64,000 nt of DNA from Rhodocyclaceae bacterium (GCA_019455325.1 JACFMQ010000009.1:62001-126000); one strand, 5' to 3'. Positions 39,995 through 50,126 are shown, counted from the first letter of the stretch. The notes: generated by a model from the letters alone, not told the origin. A program made the numbers and translations.

Positions 39995-40593
39995 TGCGCG
40001 ACTGGCAGCCGAAGCGCCTGTGCGTCTTCTGCGGCTCGGCGAAGGGCCGGCGGCCGGAATACGCGGAAACGGCGGCCGCCATGGGCCGGCTGCTCGCCGC
40101 GTGCGGCATCGGCCTCGTCTACGGCGGCGGCAACGTCGGCCTGATGGGTCTGCTGGCCGACGCCTGCCTGCAGGCCGGCGGCGAAGTGACCGGCGTCATC
40201 CCCGAGGCGCTGATGCAGAAGGAGGTCGGCCACCTCGCGCTGACGCATCTGGAAATCGTCGATTCGATGCATACCAGGAAGGCGCGCATGGCCGAGCTGT
40301 CCGACGGCTTCGTCGCGCTGCCCGGCGGCTTCGGCACCTTCGAGGAACTGTGCGAGGTGCTGACCTGGGGCCAGCTCGGCTTCCACGAGAAGCCGGTCGG
40401 GCTGGTGAACGTCGCCGGCTATTTCGCGCCGCTGATCGCGCTCTGCGATCGCGCGGTCGCCGAGGGCTTCATGCGGCCGGAGCACCGCGGCCTGCTGCAG
40501 GACGCCGAAACGCCCGCGGCAGTGCTCGCCGCGATGGCGAGCCATACGCCGGTGAAACTGGAGAAGTGGATTCGGGAACTGAAGCAGTTGTAG
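39994..40593 (+). CDS. LOG-family nucleotide 5'-monophosphate phosphoribohydrolase-like protein
   Basis: 199 residues. It has the Rossmann-like LOG fold with [12 protein letters not shown] near the N-terminus, [12 protein letters not shown], and the diagnostic [10 protein letters not shown]. Members release cytokinin-type bases from nucleoside 5'-monophosphates, and bacterial members are often mislabelled lysine decarboxylase. Why it sits in a leucine-degradation operon is unclear. The start ATG at 39994 shares a base with the upstream stop codon. Confidence 0.9.
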   Translation: MRDWQPKRLCVFCGSAKGRRPEYAETAAAMGRLLAACGIGLVYGGGNVGLMGLLADACLQAGGEVTGVIPEALMQKEVGHLALTHLEIVDSMHTRKARMAELSDGFVALPGGFGTFEELCEVLTWGQLGFHEKPVGLVNVAGYFAPLIALCDRAVAEGFMRPEHRGLLQDAETPAAVLAAMASHTPVKLEKWIRELKQL

Positions 40594-40613
40594 AAAAAAG
40601 GAAAAGAGGAGAC

Positions 40614-42236
40614 ATGACGACGCTGAAAACACAACTCAACCCGCGCAGCGCCGATTTCCAGACCAACGCCGCGGCCATGCGGGCGGTGGTCGACGACCTG
40701 CGTGCGACGGTCGGCCGGGTCGCGCTCGGCGGCCCGGAGGCGGCGCGGCAGAAGCACCTGGCGCGCGGCAAACTGCTGCCGCGCGAGCGCGTCGCCGGGC
40801 TGCTCGATCCGGGCACGCCGTTCCTGGAAATCTCGCAGCTCGCCGCCTACGGCATGTACGGCGGCGAAGGCGATAAGTTCGAGGTGCCGGCTGCCTCGGT
40901 GATCGCCGGCATCGGCCGCGTGAACGGCGTCGAATGCATGATCGTCGCCAACGACGCGACGGTGAAGGGCGGCACCTACTACCCGCTGACCGTGAAGAAG
41001 CACCTGCGCGCGCAGGAGATCGCGCTGGAAAACCGGCTGCCGTGCATCTACCTGGTCGACTCGGGCGGCGCCTTCCTGCCGATGCAGGACGAGGTCTTCC
41101 CGGACAAGGAGCACTTCGGCCGCATCTTCTTCAATCAGGCCAACCTGTCGGCGCAGGGCATCCCGCAGATCGCCGTGGTGATGGGCTCGTGCACGGCCGG
41201 CGGCGCCTACGTGCCGGCGATGTGCGACGAGTCGATCATCGTCCGGAATCAGGGCACGATCTTCCTCGGCGGCCCGCCGCTGGTGAAGGCGGCGACCGGC
41301 GAAGTGGTCAGCGCCGAGGACCTCGGCGGCGCCGACGTGCATACGCGCGTCTCCGGCGTGGCCGACCATCTCGCCGAGAACGACCGGCACGCGCTGGCCA
41401 TCGCCCGGCGCATCGTGCGCGACCTGAACTGGCGGAAGCAGCCGCCGGTGTCGCTGCTGGCGCCGGCCGAGCCGCTCTATGCGGCCGAGGAGCTGTACGG
41501 CGTGATCCCGACCGACACCAAGAAGCCCTTCGACGTGCGCGAGATCGTCGCCCGCCTCGTCGACGGCTCGGACTTCGACGAGTTCAAGTCGCGCTACGGC
41601 ACGACGCTGGTCTGCGGCTTCGCGCGCATCTGGGGCTACCCCGTGGGCATCGTCGCCAACAACGGCATCCTCTTCTCGGAATCGGCGCTCAAGGGCGCGC
41701 ACTTCATCGAGCTGTGCGCGCAGCGCGGCGTCCCGCTCGTCTTCCTGCAGAACATCACCGGCTTCATGGTCGGCCGCAAGTACGAGAACGGCGGCATCGC
41801 GCGCGACGGCGCGAAGATGGTCACGGCCGTGGCCACGGCCAAGGTGCCGAAGTTCACGGTGATCATCGGCGGCAGTTTCGGGGCCGGCAACTACGGCATG
41901 TGCGGCCGCGCCTATTCGCCCCGCTTCCTGTGGATGTGGCCGAACGCGCGCATCTCGGTGATGGGCGGCGAGCAGGCCGCCGGCGTGCTGGCCACGGTCA
42001 AGCGCGACGGCATCGAGGCCGCCGGCAAGACCTGGAGCCTCGACGAGGAAGCGGCCTTCAAGGCGCCGATCCGCGAGCAGTACGAGACGCAGGGCCACCC
42101 GTACTACGCCAGCGCCCGGCTGTGGGACGACGGCGTGATCGACCCGGCCGACACCCGCCGCGTGCTGGCGCTGGGCCTTTCCGCCGCGATGAACGCGCCC
42201 GCCGAAGAGACGAAGTTCGGCGTCTTCAGAATGTGA
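40614..42236 (+). CDS. liuB: Methylcrotonyl-CoA carboxylase, carboxyltransferase (beta) subunit
   Basis: 540 residues, crotonase-fold carboxyltransferase. It transfers CO2 from biotin on LiuD to 3-methylcrotonyl-CoA, giving 3-methylglutaconyl-CoA. Typical segments are the two oxyanion-hole regions [13 protein letters not shown] and [16 protein letters not shown], and [19 protein letters not shown]. The ATG at 40614 has an AGAGGAG ribosome binding site. A MITE-like inverted repeat directly follows its stop and separates it from liuC by 126 bp. Confidence 0.95.
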   Translation: MTTLKTQLNPRSADFQTNAAAMRAVVDDLRATVGRVALGGPEAARQKHLARGKLLPRERVAGLLDPGTPFLEISQLAAYGMYGGEGDKFEVPAASVIAGIGRVNGVECMIVANDATVKGGTYYPLTVKKHLRAQEIALENRLPCIYLVDSGGAFLPMQDEVFPDKEHFGRIFFNQANLSAQGIPQIAVVMGSCTAGGAYVPAMCDESIIVRNQGTIFLGGPPLVKAATGEVVSAEDLGGADVHTRVSGVADHLAENDRHALAIARRIVRDLNWRKQPPVSLLAPAEPLYAAEELYGVIPTDTKKPFDVREIVARLVDGSDFDEFKSRYGTTLVCGFARIWGYPVGIVANNGILFSESALKGAHFIELCAQRGVPLVFLQNITGFMVGRKYENGGIARDGAKMVTAVATAKVPKFTVIIGGSFGAGNYGMCGRAYSPRFLWMWPNARISVMGGEQAAGVLATVKRDGIEAAGKTWSLDEEAAFKAPIREQYETQGHPYYASARLWDDGVIDPADTRRVLALGLSAAMNAPAEETKFGVFRM

Positions 42237-42244
42237 TGAAAACG

Positions 42245-42340
42245 TCCACCGCAGAGGCGCAGAGACGCAGAGGAAACGCAGAGAAAAGCGATTTTGATTT
42301 CCTCTGCGACATCTCTGCGTCTCTGCGCCTCTGCGGTGGA
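42245..42340. repeat. MITE-like inverted repeat of GCAGAG units, copy B (inside liu operon)
   Basis: The first 28 bases (starting TCCACCGCAGAGGCGCAGAG) are exactly inverted at the right end (ending CTGCGCCTCTGCGGTGGA). The inner parts diverge around an AT-rich centre (GATTTTGATTT). It is the same family as copy A at 14857-14951. It sits between liuB and liuC on the same transcript, so its RNA would form a long hairpin within the operon mRNA. Confidence 0.9.
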
Positions 42341-42362
42341 TTCTAGGTTTTAGGGAGACATC

Positions 42363-43154
42363 ATGTACCAATCGATCCTCACCGAAGTCGACGGCCCGCT
42401 CGGCATCCTCACGCTGAACAAGGCCGAGCGTCACAACGCCTTCGACGAAACGCTGATCGCCGAGATCACCGCCGGCCTCAAGGAACTCGAAGCCGATCCG
42501 CGCGTGCGCGCCGTCGTGCTGTCGTCGACGGGCAAGAGCTTCTGCGCCGGCGCCGACCTCAACTGGATGAAGCGCGCTGCCGGCTATTCGCCGGAAGAGA
42601 ACCTGCGCGACGCGCGCAAGCTGGCGACGCTGCTGTCCACGCTCAACGAGCTGTCGAAGCCGACGGTGGCCCGCGTGCAGGGCCCGGCCTACGGCGGCGG
42701 CGTCGGTCTGGTCGCCGCCTGCGACATCGCGGTCGCCACCTTCGAGGCGCAGTTCGCGCTGACCGAGGTGAAGCTCGGCATCATCCCGGCGGTGATCAGC
42801 CCCTACGTCATCGCCGCCATCGGCGAGCGCTACGCGCGCCGCTACATGCTCACCGCCGAGCGCTTCTCGGCCTCCGAGGCCTATCGCATCGGCCTGGTGC
42901 ACGAGATCGTGCCGGACGAGGCGGCGCTCGACGAGGCGGTCGGCGAACTGGTCGACGCGCTCTTGAAGAACGGCCCGCGCGCGCAGGGCGAATGCAAGGC
43001 GCTGATCCGCGTCGTCGCCGGCCAGCCGATCGACGAGGCGGCGATCGAGGAGACGGCGCAGCGCATCACGCGCGTGCGCGCCAGCGCCGAGGGCCGGGAG
43101 GGGCTCACCGCCTTCCTCGAAAAACGCAAGCCGAACTGGCTGGGAGACAACTGA
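42363..43154 (+). CDS. liuC: Methylglutaconyl-CoA hydratase (enoyl-CoA hydratase family)
   Basis: 263 residues of the crotonase family. The CoA/oxyanion region is SSTGKSFCAGADLNWMKRA, and GPAYGGGVGLVAACDIAVA carries the second oxyanion Gly. A catalytic-region Glu follows in FALTEVKLGIIPA. It hydrates 3-methylglutaconyl-CoA to HMG-CoA between the carboxylase and HMG-CoA lyase. The N-terminal LTEVDGPLGILTLNKAERHNA is typical. It lies 1 bp before liuD. Confidence 0.92.
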   Translation: MYQSILTEVDGPLGILTLNKAERHNAFDETLIAEITAGLKELEADPRVRAVVLSSTGKSFCAGADLNWMKRAAGYSPEENLRDARKLATLLSTLNELSKPTVARVQGPAYGGGVGLVAACDIAVATFEAQFALTEVKLGIIPAVISPYVIAAIGERYARRYMLTAERFSASEAYRIGLVHEIVPDEAALDEAVGELVDALLKNGPRAQGECKALIRVVAGQPIDEAAIEETAQRITRVRASAEGREGLTAFLEKRKPNWLGDN

Positions 43155-43155
43155 G

Positions 43156-45159
<2,004 letters not shown>

Positions 45160-45181
45160 GTTTGGCCGAAGTCGTGTTTAG

Positions 45182-45197
45182 TATTACAAATGTAATA
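45182..45197. promoter_or_regulatory. Palindrome upstream of the antitoxin gene, putative autoregulatory operator
   Basis: TATTACA-AA-TGTAATA has perfect 7-bp arms and lies 17 bp before the antitoxin ATG. It is AT-rich in contrast to the surroundings. Type II antitoxins usually repress their own promoter through such palindromes; the link here is inferred from position. Confidence 0.6.
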
Positions 45198-45213
45198 ACT
45201 TCGGAGGTCGACC

Positions 45214-45438
45214 ATGTTCTCAGTCAAATTGACCCAGATCGGTAATTCCGTAGGAGCCGTCTTTCCCAAGGAACTGCTGGCGCATCTGCACGCGGAAAAG
45301 GGCGATACGCTGTTCTTCGTCGAGTCGCCGCAGGGGTTCACGATGACGCCTTACGACCCGGCCATCGAGGAACAACTGGCGGAAGGGCGCGAGTTCATGC
45401 GTGAATATCGTGACGCCTTCCACGCCCTCGCCAAATGA
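45214..45438 (+). CDS. AbrB/MazE-type antitoxin of a Doc toxin-antitoxin pair
   Basis: 74 residues. The N-terminal swapped-hairpin AbrB DNA-binding fold is recognisable in VKLTQIGNSVGAVFPKELLAHL. A C-terminal acidic helix (IEEQLAEGREFMREYRDA) probably occludes the toxin. It overlaps the doc start by four bases (ATGA), as expected for a co-translated antitoxin. A CGGAGG ribosome binding site precedes it, along with a palindromic operator candidate. Confidence 0.88.
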   Translation: MFSVKLTQIGNSVGAVFPKELLAHLHAEKGDTLFFVESPQGFTMTPYDPAIEEQLAEGREFMREYRDAFHALAK

Positions 45439-45827
45439 GTTTTCGCTGGCTCGAACCGCGGGCGCTGGCGTTGCTGCATGATGAAAGCCTCGCCATTCAC
45501 GGTGGAGCTTCCGGCGTACGCGATGAAGGGCTGCTCGAATCGGCACTGAGCCGGCCGCTCAATCTGGTCGCCTACGGGAGGCCAGACGTATTCGACTGTG
45601 CTGCCGCTTACGCCTATGGGCTGGCGAAGAACCATCCCTACGTCGATGGCAACAAGCGTACGGCCTTTCTCGCCGCCGGCGTTTTCCTGCGTCTCAACGG
45701 CTGGCGCTTGCAGGTGACGCAGATCGACGCCATTCAGACGGTGCTGGCGCTCGCTGCCGGCGAACTTTCCGAAACCGATTTCGCTGCCTGGCTGCGCGCC
45801 GGCAGCGTCGAACATCAACGCAGATGA
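45435..45827 (+). CDS. doc: Doc-type (death-on-curing, Fic fold) toxin
   Basis: 130 residues. The Fic/Doc active site [11 protein letters not shown] is intact at residues 67-77, matching the HxFx(D/N)GNKR pattern of Doc, which phosphorylates EF-Tu and stops translation. Its partner is the AbrB-type antitoxin upstream. The length fits Doc (about 125-130). The pair lies between liuD and liuE, with liuE starting only 10 bp after its stop, so it may be transcribed with the operon as well as from its own promoter. Confidence 0.9.
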   Translation: MSFRWLEPRALALLHDESLAIHGGASGVRDEGLLESALSRPLNLVAYGRPDVFDCAAAYAYGLAKNHPYVDGNKRTAFLAAGVFLRLNGWRLQVTQIDAIQTVLALAAGELSETDFAAWLRAGSVEHQRR

Positions 45828-45837
45828 GCGAACGAAA

Positions 45838-46755
45838 ATGAGCCTCCCGAGAACCGTCAAGATCGTCGAGGTCGGCCCGCGCGACGGTCTGCAGAACGAG
45901 AAGCAGCCGGTGCCGACCGCGGTCAAGGTCGAGCTGATCGAGCGGCTGGCCGACGCCGGCCTGCCGGCGGTCGAGGCGACGGCCTTCGTGTCGCCGAAGT
46001 GGGTGCCGCAGATGGCCGACAGCGCCGAGGTGATGAAGGCCCTCCGCCGCAAGGAGGGCGTCGCCTACCCGGTGCTGGCGCCGAACCTGAAGGGCTTCGA
46101 CGCGGCGGTCGAGGCCGGCGCTGTCGAGGTCGCGGTCTTCGGCGCGGCCTCCGAAGCCTTCTCGCAGAAGAACATCAACTGCTCGGTCGCCGAGAGCATC
46201 AAGCGCTTCGAGCCGGTGGTCTGCGCCGCGCTGGCGCTCGACATGAAGGTGCGCGGCTACGTCTCCTGCGTCGTCGGCTGCCCGTACGAGGGGCCGGTGG
46301 CGCCGCAGAAGGCGGCCGAGGTGGCGCAGCGCCTGTTCGACATGGGCTGCTACGAGGTCTCGCTCGGCGACACCATCGGCGTCGGCACGCCGGTCGCCGT
46401 GCAGCGCATGATCGAAGCCTGCGCGCGGCACGTGCCGATGGCCAGACTCGCCGGCCACTACCACGACACCTACGGCATGGCCGTGGCCAACGTCTATGCC
46501 TCGCTGCAACTGGGCATGCGCGTCTTCGACAGCTCGGTCGCCGGCCTCGGCGGCTGTCCGTACGCCGCCGGCGCATCGGGGAACGTTGCCACCGAAGACG
46601 TCGTCTACCTGCTCAACGGACTGGGCATCGAAACGGGCATCGACATGGACAGGCTGCTGGACGCCGGGCAATTCATCCTCGGGCACCTCGGCCGCGCGCC
46701 GGCCGCGAAGTCGGCGCGCGCGCTGCTGGCGAAGCGGGGGGCGGGGGGCGCATGA
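45838..46755 (+). CDS. liuE: Hydroxymethylglutaryl-CoA lyase
   Basis: 305 residues, TIM-barrel lyase of the HMGL-like family. It cleaves HMG-CoA to acetoacetate and acetyl-CoA, the last step of leucine breakdown. Motifs are [14 protein letters not shown] (metal-binding Asp and catalytic Arg), [13 protein letters not shown] (His-x-His metal ligands) and the catalytic Cys in [15 protein letters not shown]. It normally follows liuD directly; here the Doc pair intervenes. Its stop is the first part of a hairpin element that leads to the DUF1289 gene. Confidence 0.95.
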   Translation: MSLPRTVKIVEVGPRDGLQNEKQPVPTAVKVELIERLADAGLPAVEATAFVSPKWVPQMADSAEVMKALRRKEGVAYPVLAPNLKGFDAAVEAGAVEVAVFGAASEAFSQKNINCSVAESIKRFEPVVCAALALDMKVRGYVSCVVGCPYEGPVAPQKAAEVAQRLFDMGCYEVSLGDTIGVGTPVAVQRMIEACARHVPMARLAGHYHDTYGMAVANVYASLQLGMRVFDSSVAGLGGCPYAAGASGNVATEDVVYLLNGLGIETGIDMDRLLDAGQFILGHLGRAPAAKSARALLAKRGAGGA

Positions 46756-46822
46756 GCGTTCTCGCCCGGCGGGTGTTCTCTCCTTCGGGGAGATGGCCGT
46801 GCAGCGGCCGGAGAGTCGCCCG
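46753..46822 (+). repeat. Diverged intercistronic hairpin element (liuE/DUF1289 junction)
   Basis: This has the same plan as the copies at 598-679 and 50124-50203. It starts at the stop codon in ATGAGCG, forms TCTCTCCTTCGGGGAGA and then GGCCG-TGCAG-CGGCC hairpins, and ends with GGAGAGT as ribosome binding site before a GTGAGC start. The first GC-rich hairpin is missing and the stems have different but still complementary bases. Relationship to the other two is probable, not certain. Confidence 0.55.
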
Positions 46823-47017
46823 GTGAGCGTCGCCTCGCCGTGCATCAACGTCTGCCGCATGGACGAGGCGGGCGCGCTGTGCGTCGGCTGCCTGCGCACG
46901 CTCGACGAGATCGCCGGCTGGAGCCGGGCCTCCGACGACGCCCGGCGGGCGATCCTGGCGGCGATCGACGAACGCCGCGCCGGGCGCGATCCGCAAACGC
47001 CAGGGCTTGCGCCATGA
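46823..47017 (+). CDS. DUF1289 Cys-rich mini-protein
   Basis: 64 residues. SPCINVCRMDEAGALCVGC is the DUF1289 signature, with two Cys pairs that probably bind one zinc or iron ion, followed by RTLDEIAGWSRASDD. The function of this family is unknown. GTG at 46823 is preferred because GGAGAG lies seven bases upstream and the conserved motif starts at residue 5. An in-frame ATG at 46793 would translate through the hairpin element. Its stop overlaps the next mini-gene (ATGA). Confidence 0.85.
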   Translation: MSVASPCINVCRMDEAGALCVGCLRTLDEIAGWSRASDDARRAILAAIDERRAGRDPQTPGLAP

Positions 47018-47196
47018 ACGAAGAAGATCCCTACATCTGCGTCGGCGTCTGCATGACCGACCCCGATTCCGGCTACTGCCTCGGCTGCGGTCGGCCGCCG
47101 CTGGCGGCGCCGGCCGGCGAGATCGTCGTCGAGGAAGCGCCGGCGCAGCCGGTCGAACCCCTGCCCGCCTCGGGCGATCCGGACACGCCGACATGA
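47014..47196 (+). CDS. Second Cys-rich (DUF1289-like) mini-protein
   Basis: 60 residues. ICVGVCMTDPDSGYCLGCGR repeats the spacing of the preceding gene (Cys-x3-Cys, then Cys-x2-Cys), followed by a Pro/Ala-rich tail. It appears to be a diverged tandem relative of DUF1289. The start ATG overlaps the previous stop, and its own stop overlaps the hydrolase start, so three genes are chained by ATGA junctions. Function unknown; metal binding is inferred from the cysteines. Confidence 0.75.
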   Translation: MNEEDPYICVGVCMTDPDSGYCLGCGRPPLAAPAGEIVVEEAPAQPVEPLPASGDPDTPT

Positions 47197-48116
47197 GCGC
47201 CGCCGAGGTCCGCCTGCCCGACAGCCTGCTCGTGCTCGAACGCGGCTGGCTGTCGTCGAACAACGTCGTCTTCTTCGAGGGCGAGACGGCGACGCTGGTC
47301 GACAGCGGCTACGTCAGCCACGCCGCGCAGACCGTGGCGCTGCTCGAACGCGCGCTCGACGGCCGCCGGCTCGCGCACCTGATCAACACCCATGCGCACT
47401 CCGACCACATCGGCGGCAACGCCGCCGTGCAGGCCGCCTTCCATTGCCGCATCACGGTGCCGCAGGGCATCGCCGCGACCATCGCCGAGTGGGACGAGGC
47501 GGCGCTGCTGCTCTCGCCGCTCGGCCAGCGCGCCGCGCGCTTCGCGCACGACGCGACCTACGCCGCCGGCGATTCGTTCGTCCTCGGCGAACTGGCGTGG
47601 CAGGCGCTGGCCGTGCCCGGCCACGACATGGACGCGCTCGCCCTCTACAACCCGGAACAGCGCCTCTTGATCTCCGGCGACGCGCTGTGGCGGGACGGCT
47701 TCGGCGTCGTCTTCTCCGAGCTGCTCGGCCATCCGGACGGCCTGAAGGCGACGCGCGAGACGCTCGAGATGCTCGCCCGGCTGCCGATCGACGCGGTCAT
47801 CCCCGGCCACGGCGCGCCCTTCGCCGACGTGCCGGAAGCCTTCGAGCGCGCCTTCATGCGGCTCGCCGCCTTCGAGCAGAACATTGAGCGCCTGGCGCGG
47901 CACGCGCTGAAGGTGATGCTCGCCTTCTTCATGCTGGAAAAGCGGCAACTGCCGCGCGCCGCGCTGCCGGAATTCCTCGCCGGCCTCTCCTTCGTGCAGG
48001 ACGTGAACGCCCGCTACCTCGGCCACGAACCCGACGAACTCGCCGACTGGCTGGTCGCCGACCTCGCCCGCGCCGGCGCGCTGCGCGAGGAAGACGGTCT
48101 GCTGCTCGCCGCCTGA
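47193..48116 (+). CDS. Metallo-beta-lactamase-fold hydrolase
   Basis: 307 residues with the metal-binding motif NTHAHSDHIGG, a later His (AVPGHDMDALALY), the bridging Asp (ISGDALWRDG) and a His (VIPGHGAPF). A C-terminal helical extension follows. It belongs to the glyoxalase II-like part of the fold; the substrate is unknown and a thioester or lactone is possible. The start overlaps the upstream mini-gene, and a strong terminator follows 22 bp downstream, marking the end of the liu transcription unit. Confidence 0.85.
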   Translation: MSAAEVRLPDSLLVLERGWLSSNNVVFFEGETATLVDSGYVSHAAQTVALLERALDGRRLAHLINTHAHSDHIGGNAAVQAAFHCRITVPQGIAATIAEWDEAALLLSPLGQRAARFAHDATYAAGDSFVLGELAWQALAVPGHDMDALALYNPEQRLLISGDALWRDGFGVVFSELLGHPDGLKATRETLEMLARLPIDAVIPGHGAPFADVPEAFERAFMRLAAFEQNIERLARHALKVMLAFFMLEKRQLPRAALPEFLAGLSFVQDVNARYLGHEPDELADWLVADLARAGALREEDGLLLAA

Positions 48117-48138
48117 GCGTCGCCTCGTCCTGCCCCGG

Positions 48139-48166
48139 AACGCGGCCGCCCGGCCGCGTTTTTTTT
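48139..48166 (+). terminator. Rho-independent terminator ending the liu gene run
   Basis: AACGCGGCC-GCCC-GGCCGCGTT forms a 9-bp stem with a 4-nt loop, followed by eight T residues. It lies 22 bp after the hydrolase stop and is the clearest intrinsic terminator in the window. Confidence 0.9.
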
Positions 48167-48419
48167 CGCGCCGCCGTTTGTTCGGCGCAGCAAATTCTCC
48201 GCCGCGGCGACCGGACGGTGCCGCAAAACCTTGCGTCGAAGGGCGGCGATCACTTTGCGCGGCGCAGCATCGGAACCAAGTTTGTCTTTCTCAATCATAG
48301 AGTTAATCGCGGACGGTTTTCCGCCATTGCATCACGTCGTGTTGCTGCTCGGGCGGCAGCAGGATGGGTGCGGACACGATCTTTTCTCGCTGCTCCGCGT
48401 TTCGGAAGAGGGGAAAACG
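48167..48419 (+). other. Non-coding gap before the cytochrome oxidase cluster
   Basis: About 250 bp without a convincing gene. It is AT-richer than its surroundings around 48260-48310 (AAGTTTGTCTTTCTCAATCA), where the promoter of the DUF2244-ctaC-ctaD unit probably lies; no unambiguous -35/-10 pair is visible. The open reading frames through it have no recognisable product. Confidence 0.5.
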
Positions 48420-48899
48420 ATGGCTCTGGTGGTCAGGCAGACGATGCTGGGTCTGGCGTGGGTGGCGCAGCCCGAGCGGGCGCTGTCGCCGGCGCAGGGC
48501 CGCTGCCTGCTGCTCGCCGCCGCCGCCGTCTGCGGCGGCATCGCGGCGGCCTTCGCCGCCGTCGGCGCGTGGCCGGTGCTGCCGTTCGCTGGCGTCGAGA
48601 TCGCCGTCCTCTGGGCCGCCCTGCGCCATCTCCGCCGCCACGCCGACGACGAGGAGCGCATCGACGTCGGCGAGCGCCAGGTCGTCGTCAGCCGCCGCAG
48701 CGGCGGCCGCGACGAGCGCCACGAATTCATCCGCCACTGGGTGCGGCTGCGCGTCGACGCGCAGCCGGGCAGGGGCGACTGTCGCCTGTTCCTGCGTTCG
48801 CACGGCCGCGAGGTGGAGATCGGACGCCTGCTGACGGACGCGCAGAAACGGGCGCTCGCCGGCGAACTCGGGACCAGGCTGGGCGCGGCGCCGCGCTGA
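48420..48899 (+). CDS. DUF2244 membrane protein of the oxidase cluster
   Basis: 159 residues with two adjacent hydrophobic helices (about 26-44 and 50-68) followed by a soluble domain ending VEIGRLLTDAQKRALAGEL. This is the DUF2244 pattern (integral membrane protein often encoded upstream of coxII in betaproteobacteria). Its role in oxidase assembly is unproven. ATG at 48420 has an AGAGGGGAAAA ribosome binding site. It lies 27 bp before ctaC. Confidence 0.8.
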   Translation: MALVVRQTMLGLAWVAQPERALSPAQGRCLLLAAAAVCGGIAAAFAAVGAWPVLPFAGVEIAVLWAALRHLRRHADDEERIDVGERQVVVSRRSGGRDERHEFIRHWVRLRVDAQPGRGDCRLFLRSHGREVEIGRLLTDAQKRALAGELGTRLGAAPR

Positions 48900-48926
48900 G
48901 GCGACACCACCGACGGAGGAGGGGAC

Positions 48927-50126
48927 GTGGAGACGACCGCAGGTTTCACCCGACCGCAGCCGCACATGCGGTTCGCCGGCGCCTTCGCCGCGCTGCTGGC
49001 GCCGGCCGCGGCGCTCGCCGACTACACCTGGAACTTTCCGCCGCCGGTGACGCCGGTCGCCCGCGAGACGCTGCAGATCCACAACGAGTTCATGATCATC
49101 ATCGGCGTGCTGTTCACGGTGGTGTTCGCAATCATGATCTATTCGATGGTCAAGCACCGGAAGAGCCTCGGCCACGCGCCGGCCCGGTTCTCCGGCCCGA
49201 CCGGCGCCGTGCAGTGGTTCTGGGTGCTGGTGCCCTTCGCCATCCTGCTCTTCATCGACTTCGTGCTGATGGGCATCCCGGCCTGGCGCGCGGTGGTCGA
49301 GATGGAGGACACCAAGACGAAGGCGGACATGGTGCTGAAGATCACCGGCATGCAGTGGAAGTGGCAGTATGAGTATCCGGAATCCGACATCCGCTTCGTC
49401 AGCGCCCTGTCGACGCCGCGCGAGCAGATCGCCAACCAGGAGGCCAAGGGCGAGCACTACCTGCTGGAAGTCGACAACGAGGTGGTGCTGCCGGTCGGCA
49501 GGAAGGTGCGCATCCTGCTCACCGCCACCGACGTCATCCACACCTGGTGGGTGCCGCAGTTCGGCGTCAAGCGCGACGCCATTCCCGGCTTCCTGCGCGA
49601 GACCTGGGTGCGGATCGAGGCGCCCGGCGTCTATCGCGGCCAGTGCGCCGAACTGTGCGGCAAGGACCACGGCTTCATGCCGGTGGTCGTGCGCGCCGTG
49701 CCCGAACCGGAGTTCGCCGCCTGGGTCGAAAGCAAGAAGGGCGAGCAGACGGCGACCGCGGCCGGCGCCGAGCGGACCTGGAGCAAGGACGAACTGCTCG
49801 CCAAGGGCAAGGAGGTCTACGAGGCGCAGTGCGCGGTCTGCCATCAGCCCGACGGCAAGGGCCTGCCGCCCGCCTTCCCGGCGCTCTCCGGCAGCCGGAT
49901 CGTGACCGGACCGCTGCTCGGCATGAACGGCAGGCTGGCGAAGGACGGCCACGTGGACCGCGTGCTCAACGGCAAGGAGGGTACAGCCATGCAGGCGTTC
50001 CGCAACACCCTCTCCGACGTCGACCTCGCCGCCGTCATCACCTACGAGCGCAACGCGCTCGGCAATGCCACGGGCGACCTGATCCAGCCCGCCCAGATCA
50101 AGGCCCTGCGCCGGGAGGCCCCATGA
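48927..50126 (+). CDS. ctaC: Cytochrome c oxidase subunit II with C-terminal cytochrome c domain
   Basis: 399 residues: signal sequence, two transmembrane helices (about 55-75 and 92-115), and the CuA cupredoxin domain with ligands in HTWWVPQFGVK (His) and CAELCGKDHGFM (Cys, Cys, His, Met). A fused cytochrome c domain follows, with heme motif CAVCH at about residue 316 and a downstream Met ligand (GTAMQAF). It passes electrons from cytochrome c to CuA and then to subunit I. The fused heme domain is of the caa3 type. GTG at 48927 is supported by GGAGGAGG. Its stop begins the hairpin repeat that fills the gap to ctaD. Confidence 0.95.
   Translation: METTAGFTRPQPHMRFAGAFAALLAPAAALADYTWNFPPPVTPVARETLQIHNEFMIIIGVLFTVVFAIMIYSMVKHRKSLGHAPARFSGPTGAVQWFWVLVPFAILLFIDFVLMGIPAWRAVVEMEDTKTKADMVLKITGMQWKWQYEYPESDIRFVSALSTPREQIANQEAKGEHYLLEVDNEVVLPVGRKVRILLTATDVIHTWWVPQFGVKRDAIPGFLRETWVRIEAPGVYRGQCAELCGKDHGFMPVVVRAVPEPEFAAWVESKKGEQTATAAGAERTWSKDELLAKGKEVYEAQCAVCHQPDGKGLPPAFPALSGSRIVTGPLLGMNGRLAKDGHVDRVLNGKEGTAMQAFRNTLSDVDLAAVITYERNALGNATGDLIQPAQIKALRREAP

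Noticed and set aside
39994-40593. Annotation as lysine decarboxylase
   Set aside because: The PGGFGTFEE motif identifies the LOG family; the decarboxylase name is a historical mislabel and no PLP site is present.
42245-42340. Possible insertion sequence remnant with transposase
   Set aside because: The element is only ~96 bp and has no coding capacity; better described as a small non-autonomous inverted repeat.
46755-46826. A short reading frame starting ATGAGCGTTCTC within the liuE/DUF1289 gap
   Set aside because: It coincides with the hairpin element and encodes no recognisable peptide; similar frames start in the two better copies, so the ATG is part of the repeat.
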